From assembly GCA_046484325.1 (NCBI GenBank), contig JAWOJB010000006.1, positions 1-25,348 on the forward strand: a stretch of 25,348 nucleotides of DNA. The letters run 5' to 3'. The notes beneath the pieces were generated by a model. The model worked only from the letters and a program-made list of their open reading frames with translations, was not told the origin of the DNA and searched no databases. Shown piece after piece: positions 1 through 6,086 of the stretch; positions within the stretch are counted from its first letter, which is position 1, and each line of letters opens with the position of its first letter. The position numbers were made by a program, and so were the translations under genes. Source of the DNA: JAWOJB01 sp046484325 (lineage in GTDB: Bacteria > Actinomycetota > Acidimicrobiia > Spongiisociales > ZC4RG35).

Positions 1-1
1 C

Positions 2-2812
2 AAGCGGGCCGGCGCCCGGGGTTCGGACCGCTGGGAGACCATCACCTTCGACCGGGCCGTGGACGAGATCGTCAACGGCGGCACCTTCGCCGATGGGACG
101 TCCAGTCCCGGCCTCTCCGAGATCTGGGCCCTGCGAGACCCGCCGGCGGCCAAGGAGATGGCGGCGGCGGTCGACAAGATCACCGCCGAGAAGGACCCGG
201 AGGCACGGTTGGCACTGGTCGAGGACTTCAAGGCCACGTTCGCCGACCACCTCGACGCCCTCATCGACCCCGACCATCCCGACCTGGGGCCCAAGAACAA
301 CCAGTTCGTCTTCAACTGGGGACGGCTGAAGGACGGCCGGGGCGAGATCATCAAACGGTTCACCGGGGACTCGATGGGGTCGGTGAACGCCCACGGCCAC
401 ACCACGGTGTGCCAGGGGTCGCTCTACTTCACCGGCAAGGCGATGAGCGAGCGATTCGTCGAAGGGAAGTGGAGCGGGGGCAGCAAGTTCTACTGGCAGG
501 GGGACCTCGTCCACACCGAGTTCGCCATCCTGGTGGGCAGCAACGTGTTCGAGGGCGGCTACGGCCCCCCCTATCGGGTGGAGAAGATCACCGACGGCCT
601 CGCCTCGGGCCGGCTCAAGTACGTGGTCATCGACCCGCGATTGGGAAAGACCGGGGCAAAGGCGTGGAAGTGGATGCCCAACAAGCCGGGTACCGAGGCC
701 GCCATCGCCTTGGCGATGATCCAGGACGTCATCGCCGGCGAGCGTTACAACGCCGGTTACCTGGAGAACGCCAACAAGGCGGCGGCCGACGCCGCCGGGG
801 AGCCCAATTACTGCAACGCCACCTGGCTGGTGAAGCTCGACGAGTCCGGCATGCCCGGCAAGCTGCTGCGCGGGTCGGACCTGGGCCTCGAGCCCGAGGA
901 GCGGGAGAAGGCCGACGGGAGCGGAACCTGGTCGTTCGATCCCTTCGTCGTGCTCCGGGACGGGGTGCCGGTGACGTTCGACCCCAACGACACCGAGACG
1001 CCGGTGACCGGCGACCTGCTCGTCGACACCACCGTCGAGGGCGTTCCCGTCAAGAGCGCACTCCAGGTCCTCTTCGACAGCGCCAACGAGCACACCATCG
1101 AGGAGTGGGCCGACATCGCCGGGGTGAGTGCCGGTGACGTCCGGGAGGTGGCGGCCGAGTTCACCCGTCACGGTCGCAAGGCCTGTGTCGACGTGCATCG
1201 CGGGGTGAGCCAGCACACCAACGGGTACTACAACGTCCAGGCCTGGTACGACCTCAACCTCCTCATCGGCAGCTTCGACTACGCAGGCGGCCTGGTCGCC
1301 CCCAAGACCTATGACCAGGCAGGAGGGAAGGCGGGTCAGCCCTTCCCCATCGCCAAGATGATCGAAGGAGCGATCAAGCCGTTCGGCCACACGATCATCC
1401 GCTCGAGCAAGTACGAGTCGAGCACGCTCTTCGACGGGTATCCGGCCAAGCGGCCCTGGTACCCGCTCGCCACCGACATCTACCAGGAGATCGCCCCGTC
1501 CATCGGCGATGCCTACCCCTACCCGGTCGGGGCGCTGTTCCTGTACATGGGCTCCCCCGTGTACGCCCTCCCGGCCGGCCACACCAACATCGAGGTGCTG
1601 AAGGACCCGGCCAGGCTGCCGCTCTTCGTCTCCTTCGACATCGTGATCGGCGAGACGTCGATGTATGCCGACTACATCATCCCCGACCTGTCCTACCTGG
1701 AGCGCTGGGAGTTCCACAAGACCCACCCCAACGTGATCGTGAAGAACGCCCCGGTGCGCCAGCCCACCGTCGGCCCGCTCACCGACACGGCCACCGTGTT
1801 CGGGATCGAGCAGCCGATCGGGTTGGAGAGCTTCCTGCTCGCGGTCGCCGAGAAGATGGGGCTGCCCGGCTTCGGGGCCAACGGGTTCGGCGAGGGCAAG
1901 CCCTACCGGCGGGCCGAGGACCTCTACATCAAGGAGGTCGCCAACATCGCCTTCGGCGAGAAGCCCGACCTCGAGGACGCGGTGCCCGAGGCCACCGACG
2001 AGGAGGTGGAGTTGTTCGTCACCGCCCGCCGGCACCTCCCGCCCACCGTGTACGACGTGGGCGCCTGGAGGGCGGCCATCGACGACGACGAGAGCCTCTG
2101 GCGGCGGGTGGTGACGGTGCTCAACCGCGGCGGACGCTTCCAGCCCTACGAGAAGCTGCTCGACGGCGAGAAGCTCACCAACAAGTACGGCACGTACATC
2201 GGCTTGTACTGCGAGAAGACCTACGACACCAAGGACAGCATGACCGGGGAGCACTTCTCCGGGGTGGCCCGCCATTTCGAGCCCGGCACCGATTCGATCG
2301 GCGTCCCGGTGTCGGCCCAGGACGAGGCGGAGGGCTACGACCTGAGCCTCATCACCTTCCGGACGATCACCCAGACCAAGAGCCGCACGCCCGGTAACTA
2401 CTGGCTGCGGGCGATCGAGCCGACCAACCACGTGGTGGTGGCGGCCGCCGACGCCCGCCGGCTCGGGCTGCAGGACGGCGACGTGGTCCGGGTGACGTCG
2501 AAGACCAACCCGGACGGGGTGATGGACCTTGGCAACGGGCGCACCGTTCCGATGGAGGGCGAGGTGAGCGTGCTGGAAGGCCTCCGCCCAGGTGTCACCG
2601 GGTTCAACCTCGGATACGGCCACTGGGCGTACGGGTCGGTCGACTTCGTCATCGACGGCGAGACGATTCCCGGCGATCCCCGGCGGGCCACCGGTATCCA
2701 CGCCAACGCCGTGATGCGGACCGACAGCGCCAACCCCAACACCTGCCTGCGAGACGTGGTGGGCGGTTCGGCGGTCTTCTACGACACCCGGGTGAAGCTG
2801 GTCAAGGTCTAG
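2..2812 (+). CDS. TtrA-like molybdopterin oxidoreductase large subunit (5' end outside window)
   Basis: The frame is open from the first bases of the window (KRAGARGSDRWETITFDRA), so the N-terminus, expected to carry a Tat signal and a [4Fe-4S] site, lies upstream. The visible part is about 936 residues. The opening matches the KR.G.RG...W..I..D.A block that follows the FeS domain in DMSO-reductase-family enzymes, and LGPKNNQ, GHTTVCQGS, VIDPR and NKPGTEAAIALAMI resemble tetrathionate reductase TtrA and related sulfur-oxyanion or sulfur reductases. The Cys codon at 410-412 (TTVCQGS) is the likely molybdenum ligand. GETSMYADYIIPDLSYLERWE is the usual mid-protein motif, and the last 130 residues (from NYWLRAIEP) form the molybdopterin-dinucleotide-binding domain. 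It should catalyse two-electron redox at Mo-bisPGD outside the membrane. The substrate cannot be fixed from the sequence; tetrathionate, thiosulfate, polysulfide and related compounds are all possible. A cytochrome c gene starts 4 nt downstream. Confidence 0.9.
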   Translation, partial: KRAGARGSDRWETITFDRAVDEIVNGGTFADGTSSPGLSEIWALRDPPAAKEMAAAVDKITAEKDPEARLALVEDFKATFADHLDALIDPDHPDLGPKNNQFVFNWGRLKDGRGEIIKRFTGDSMGSVNAHGHTTVCQGSLYFTGKAMSERFVEGKWSGGSKFYWQGDLVHTEFAILVGSNVFEGGYGPPYRVEKITDGLASGRLKYVVIDPRLGKTGAKAWKWMPNKPGTEAAIALAMIQDVIAGERYNAGYLENANKAAADAAGEPNYCNATWLVKLDESGMPGKLLRGSDLGLEPEEREKADGSGTWSFDPFVVLRDGVPVTFDPNDTETPVTGDLLVDTTVEGVPVKSALQVLFDSANEHTIEEWADIAGVSAGDVREVAAEFTRHGRKACVDVHRGVSQHTNGYYNVQAWYDLNLLIGSFDYAGGLVAPKTYDQAGGKAGQPFPIAKMIEGAIKPFGHTIIRSSKYESSTLFDGYPAKRPWYPLATDIYQEIAPSIGDAYPYPVGALFLYMGSPVYALPAGHTNIEVLKDPARLPLFVSFDIVIGETSMYADYIIPDLSYLERWEFHKTHPNVIVKNAPVRQPTVGPLTDTATVFGIEQPIGLESFLLAVAEKMGLPGFGANGFGEGKPYRRAEDLYIKEVANIAFGEKPDLEDAVPEATDEEVELFVTARRHLPPTVYDVGAWRAAIDDDESLWRRVVTVLNRGGRFQPYEKLLDGEKLTNKYGTYIGLYCEKTYDTKDSMTGEHFSGVARHFEPGTDSIGVPVSAQDEAEGYDLSLITFRTITQTKSRTPGNYWLRAIEPTNHVVVAAADARRLGLQDGDVVRVTSKTNPDGVMDLGNGRTVPMEGEVSVLEGLRPGVTGFNLGYGHWAYGSVDFVIDGETIPGDPRRATGIHANAVMRTDSANPNTCLRDVVGGSAVFYDTRVKLVKV

Positions 2813-2816
2813 GCCG

Positions 2817-3200
2817 GTGAGCGACGGCAGGCGCTCGTTCGGCGGGGTGGCGGTGCTCGTCGGGCTGGTGGCCGTGCTCGGCGTGTGGTGGCTCGTCGTC
2901 CCGCCCCGGCCGCTGCTCAACGCCCTCAAGTCGGTGGAGGTCACAGCCGAGGTGGGGGCTGGCCTGGTCGACCGGTATGGGTGTCGTGACTGTCATCCGA
3001 TCGACGGGGAGGGGGCGATCAAGGCGCCCGACCTGGCGGGGGTGACCCTCCGTCCAGACGACCCCGACCGGGCCGAGCTACGACGATGGTTGCGGGACCC
3101 CGACGCCGTGAGGCCCGGCACCGCCATGCCCAACTTCCGCCTCTCCGACACCGAGATCGACGCCATCGTGACGTTCCTCGTCGGCATCGACGGTGGGTGA
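2817..3200 (+). CDS. membrane-anchored monohaem cytochrome c
   Basis: A 127-residue protein starting at GTG, 4 nt after the stop of the molybdoenzyme. Residues 9-28 (GVAVLVGLVAVLGVWWLVV) form one hydrophobic segment, either an uncleaved signal anchor or a signal peptide, which puts the domain outside the membrane. CRDCH at residues 56-60 is the haem c attachment site, and M104 in GTAMPNF is the likely distal ligand, as in class I cytochromes c. The size fits a single small cytochrome c domain (about 85 residues after the anchor). The spacing says it is co-transcribed with the molybdoenzyme, so it probably passes electrons to or from it. This is notable because classical TtrABC and PsrABC complexes use an FeS subunit and an NrfD-type quinol membrane subunit. 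Those could be encoded upstream, out of view. Only weak Shine-Dalgarno (AAGG near 2804) is present. Confidence 0.88.
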   Translation: MSDGRRSFGGVAVLVGLVAVLGVWWLVVPPRPLLNALKSVEVTAEVGAGLVDRYGCRDCHPIDGEGAIKAPDLAGVTLRPDDPDRAELRRWLRDPDAVRPGTAMPNFRLSDTEIDAIVTFLVGIDGG

Positions 3201-3233
3201 GCGGTTCCCGAGCGCGGCAGGCATCATGGCGCC

Positions 3234-4535
3234 GTGACGGTGGAACCCACCCTTGAGGACGTGCGGGGGCGCTTTCGAGGATCACCGCCGCCCGTCGACA
3301 CCGATCGGTGCCTCAACGCCCGCCATACCGGGGCCGGATGCAGGCTGTGCGAGGCGGCCTGCCCGGTGGCGGCGATCGCCATCACCGATGTGGTGCCACG
3401 GCTCGACCCTGGGGCGTGTGTCCACTGCGGGGCCTGTCTGTCCGCCTGCCCCACGGGCGTGTTCGGCGAGGGCGGACGCCCCGAGCGCTTGCTGGCGACC
3501 TCGGTGGAAGCCGGCGGGCTCCTCCCGCTGGCGCTGGCGTGCCCCCTGCATCCGGAGCCGGGCCGCACCCCGGCTCCCGATGTCGTCGCCGTCGTCGTCC
3601 ACGGAAGATGCCTGGCCGGCGTCGGCCTCGAGGATCTCGTCGAGCTCGCCGCCGGCGGCGAGCGCCGGGTGTGGCTGGACGACCGGCCCTGTGAGACGTG
3701 TCCGATCGGCTCGGCCCGGGAGGTCTTCGCCTCGGCCGCCGCGCAGGCGAGTGTGCTGCTCCGGCTGGCCGGTCGCTCGCCGTCGATCGCGCTGATGTCC
3801 ACGAAGGAGGCCGGGCAGGACGCGGACGAGGTCGAGGTGCTCGTGCTCGACGGCATGCGTCCGGAGGTGTCCCGGCGCAGGTTATTCGCCGAGATCGGGA
3901 AGGCCGCCCGAGAGCGGTGGTCCCCGCCAGTCGAGGCACCGCCGATGTTCCGGCGGGTCGGCGAGGTGCCGTCCCGGCTTCCCACCGGGGCTCCGGCCAG
4001 ACGCCGGCGCCTCCTCGAGAGGATGTCCGGGTGGGAGCCGCCTGCCACCTCCGCCGAGCCGGTGCCCGCCTCCGACCTCCCCTTTGCCGCCGTCCTCGTT
4101 GATCCGGAGGCGTGTTCGGGGTGCGGGCTGTGTGCCCGGTTCTGCCCGACGGGGGCGCTGCGGTTCGAGGTCGAAGCCGATCAGGACGGTCGGACCCGGT
4201 TCCTCCTCGGGGAGCGGAGCTCGCTCTGCATCGACTGCGGGATCTGTGTGCTCGCCTGCCCGGAGGATGCCGTCTCGTTCGGCGATCGCATCCGACCTGC
4301 CTCGTTGTGGGATCCGCTCTGGGGCCTGGCGGCGTCGGGGGTGTTGGTGCCCTGCGGATCGTGCGGGCTGCCCACTGCCGCCGGTGGGCGGTTCGGTGAC
4401 CCACCTCGCTGCCACAGCTGCCGGTTGGGGGCGGGTGTCGTGGACTCGCAGCACGACGAGGCGGGCCTGATGTCCGATCTCCTCGGGCGACTCGATGACG
4501 ACCGGGGCCGCCCGGAGGCGCCTCCGGTAGCGTGA
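3234..4535 (+). CDS. multi-cluster 4Fe-4S ferredoxin-like protein
   Basis: A 433-residue cytoplasmic-looking protein (no signal or membrane segment) starting at GTG 3234. Four [4Fe-4S] motifs are visible in two pairs. The N-terminal pair uses C26/C36/C39/C43 (first motif stretched by a 9-residue insert) and C62/C65/C68/C72. The C-terminal pair uses C294/C297/C300/C304 and C332/C335/C338/C342. Between them, about residues 100-190 hold C103, C126, C153 and C156; the GRC(126)...CETC(153-156) layout recalls MvhD-like small electron-transfer domains, but that is only a resemblance. A CxxC...CxxC knuckle (C374, C377, C393, C396) near the C-terminus could bind zinc or another cluster. The likely role is electron transfer for, or maturation of, the upstream molybdoenzyme, because it lies in the same direction 33 nt after the cytochrome gene. 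There is no Shine-Dalgarno. I do not recognise the full architecture as a named family. Confidence 0.85.
   Translation: MTVEPTLEDVRGRFRGSPPPVDTDRCLNARHTGAGCRLCEAACPVAAIAITDVVPRLDPGACVHCGACLSACPTGVFGEGGRPERLLATSVEAGGLLPLALACPLHPEPGRTPAPDVVAVVVHGRCLAGVGLEDLVELAAGGERRVWLDDRPCETCPIGSAREVFASAAAQASVLLRLAGRSPSIALMSTKEAGQDADEVEVLVLDGMRPEVSRRRLFAEIGKAARERWSPPVEAPPMFRRVGEVPSRLPTGAPARRRRLLERMSGWEPPATSAEPVPASDLPFAAVLVDPEACSGCGLCARFCPTGALRFEVEADQDGRTRFLLGERSSLCIDCGICVLACPEDAVSFGDRIRPASLWDPLWGLAASGVLVPCGSCGLPTAAGGRFGDPPRCHSCRLGAGVVDSQHDEAGLMSDLLGRLDDDRGRPEAPPVA
4528..4533 (+). promoter_or_regulatory. candidate -10 element (TAGCGT) for the CMD-like gene
   Basis: TAGCGT lies across the stop region of the ferredoxin gene, 28 nt before the downstream ATG. 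The same hexamer type (TANNNT) stands before most first genes in this window. A start of transcription 7-9 nt later would leave a leader of about 20 nt that includes the Shine-Dalgarno at 4545-4555. This would allow separate expression of the small gene in addition to read-through from the operon. It is inferred from position only. Confidence 0.4.
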
Positions 4536-4544
4536 CCTGCATCC

Positions 4545-4555
4545 GAGGAGAGGAG
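4545..4555 (+). promoter_or_regulatory. ribosome binding site that fixes the start at 4562
   Basis: GAGGAGAGGAG ends 6 nt before ATG 4562. An in-frame GTG at 4532 overlaps the previous stop as GTGA and would add 10 residues. The strong Shine-Dalgarno and the typical N-terminus make 4562 the better start. Confidence 0.75.
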
Positions 4556-4561
4556 CCCACG

Positions 4562-4891
4562 ATGTCCGACTACCTGCCCGACGCCTACACCGGTTTCCGC
4601 AGCCGCTTCCCGCAGGTGGCCTCGGCCCTCGACGGGGTGGGGGCGGCGGTGGATGCGAGCGGTCCCCTCGACCCCAGGACGATGCGCCTGGTCAAGCTGG
4701 CGCTGGCGGTGGGGGCGTCCGCCGAGGGCGCGGTCCGCTCCAATGCCCGGAAGGCCCTCGGGGAGGGTGCCGGCGAGGAGCACATCCGCCAGGTGGCCGC
4801 CGCGGCCATCACCACCCTCGGGTTCCCCAGGGCGGTCGCCGCCCTCGGCTGGATCGACGAGGTCCTCGAGAGCCGCCCCTCCGTTCATTGA
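4562..4891 (+). CDS. carboxymuconolactone decarboxylase/AhpD-like small protein
   Basis: A 109-residue protein. The segment from about residue 40 (RTMRLVKLALAVGASAEGA) through GEEHIRQVAAAAITTLGFP matches the helical carboxymuconolactone decarboxylase (CMD) fold: a conserved hydrophobic helix, then E..I..V and the G.P turn. The AhpD active-site CxxC and the following His are absent; the region reads SAEGAVRSNARKAL. It is therefore unlikely to be an alkylhydroperoxidase and may be a ligand-binding or different-activity CMD protein. Its stop codon lies inside the left arm of the terminator hairpin. It follows the ferredoxin gene closely, so it may belong to the molybdoenzyme operon, but a promoter-like hexamer at 4528 allows independent expression. 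Its role is unknown. Confidence 0.8.
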   Translation: MSDYLPDAYTGFRSRFPQVASALDGVGAAVDASGPLDPRTMRLVKLALAVGASAEGAVRSNARKALGEGAGEEHIRQVAAAAITTLGFPRAVAALGWIDEVLESRPSVH

Positions 4892-4926
4892 GCAACGACG
4901 TGGGCTCTGCCCACGTCGTTGCTCAA
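4888..4926. terminator. bidirectional terminator: perfect 18-bp inverted repeat
   Basis: The arms are 4888-4905 (TTGAGCAACGACGTGGGC) and 4909-4926, perfectly complementary, with a 3-nt loop. It sits between convergent genes: the stop of the CMD-like gene overlaps the left arm, and the stop of the minus-strand oxidoreductase is 9 nt beyond the right arm. There is no long T run, which is common for terminators in GC-rich actinobacteria. It most likely ends transcription from both sides. Confidence 0.85.
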
Positions 4927-4934
4927 CCAACCCT

Positions 4935-6086
4935 TTAGCGGAGGAGCTCGGCCCCCTCGAAGGCGCGCTCGGGGCTCAGCTCGGCCAGCACCATCTCGTC
5001 CTGGGGCGTGAGGGCGCCGGTGACGTGGCGGGCGAGGCAGCGCCCCACCCCCGGCCCGAGCATGAAGCCCTGGCCGCACATCCCCACCGCCACCAGGTGG
5101 CCTTCGGGGCCGATCGGCCCGAGCAGCGGTGACCCGTCGGGGGTCATCGGGTAGACCCCCCGCCAGGTGCGGCGCACCTCGAGGTGGCGGAGCCTCGGCA
5201 GCAGCTGGACCAGGCGGGTGGCGGCCTCGGGGAGGAACCCAGACCGGACCCGGCGGTCGTCACCGGGCTCCGGCGGGTCGGGGGCGATCGAGAACAGCAC
5301 CTGGCCGCGGGCGTTCTGGTAGAGGTAGACGTTCTTCGACCTTGCACCCGGACGGAGGTCCACCAGCATGGGCTCGAGGAAGCGGTCGACCGGCTCGCTC
5401 ACCCCGGCCTCGTGGCCCTCGGCCCTCACCGGGAGGTCGACGTCGACCATCCGGCCGAGCGTGGGGGCGTCGGAGCCGGGGGCGTTCACCACCAATGGCG
5501 TCGGGTGATCGCCGAGCGGGGTGACGACGCCGCCGACCCGGCCGGCTCGCCGGCGGATGGCGACCACCGGCTCCCCGAAGTGGAACCGGGCTCCGGCCCG
5601 CTCGGCCTCGACCCGGAACCAGTGGGCCGCCAGCAGCGGCGAGGCCGAGCCATCGCCGGGAGAGAACGTGCCCCCCAGCAGGCCCCCGGCCTCGATCCTG
5701 GGGACCAGCTCGGCCACCCGGTCCGGGCCGACCCAGTCGATCTCGAGACCCATGGCGCGCTGGGTCGCCACCACCCCCCGCAGCGCCTCGGCGTCGGCCT
5801 CGCGGAACGCCACGAACAGATAGCCCCCCCGCCGCCATTCGAGATCCTCGCCCCGTGCCTCCAGCCACCCGGCGAAGACGTCGATGGACTCCCGGCACAG
5901 AGCCGCCTTGGCCGGCTCGGAGTGGGTGGCCCGGATCCCACCGATCGCGGCCCGGTTGTCGCCACGACCGGTGGACGGGCCCGGGTCGAACACCCCCACG
6001 GACAGGCCCGCCTCGGCGAGCGAGAGGGCGATCGGCGTCCCCACCGAGCCGGACCCGATCACCACCGCGTCGTATCCGCCGCTCAT
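4935..6086 (-). CDS. FAD-dependent amino-acid oxidase/dehydrogenase (DAO family, HcnC/SoxB-like subunit)
   Basis: A 383-residue protein. The start ATG (6086) overlaps the TGA of the upstream gene as ATGA, so the two are translationally coupled. The N-terminus YDAVVIGSGSVGTPIALSLA is the FAD-binding GxGxxG fold, and GVYPMTPDGSPLLGP...GQGFMLGPGVGRCLA is the typical C-terminal DAO block that closes over the flavin. Family members oxidise sarcosine, glycine, D-amino acids, proline, hydroxyproline or opines. With the coupled ferredoxin/FAD/NAD-fold protein it forms the substrate-oxidising subunit of a dye-linked-dehydrogenase-like complex (compare HcnABC, opine oxidase OoxAB, D-hydroxyproline dehydrogenase). 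The substrate is not decidable here. A cyclic imino acid or an N-methylated amino acid is a reasonable guess. Length is normal. Confidence 0.87.
   Translation of the reverse strand: MSGGYDAVVIGSGSVGTPIALSLAEAGLSVGVFDPGPSTGRGDNRAAIGGIRATHSEPAKAALCRESIDVFAGWLEARGEDLEWRRGGYLFVAFREADAEALRGVVATQRAMGLEIDWVGPDRVAELVPRIEAGGLLGGTFSPGDGSASPLLAAHWFRVEAERAGARFHFGEPVVAIRRRAGRVGGVVTPLGDHPTPLVVNAPGSDAPTLGRMVDVDLPVRAEGHEAGVSEPVDRFLEPMLVDLRPGARSKNVYLYQNARGQVLFSIAPDPPEPGDDRRVRSGFLPEAATRLVQLLPRLRHLEVRRTWRGVYPMTPDGSPLLGPIGPEGHLVAVGMCGQGFMLGPGVGRCLARHVTGALTPQDEMVLAELSPERAFEGAELLR

Noticed and set aside
3220..3233. CATCAT as a -10 element for the ferredoxin gene
   Set aside because: It lacks the leading T of TANNNT and has a different spacing from the confirmed pattern. 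The gene is more likely co-transcribed with the cytochrome gene.
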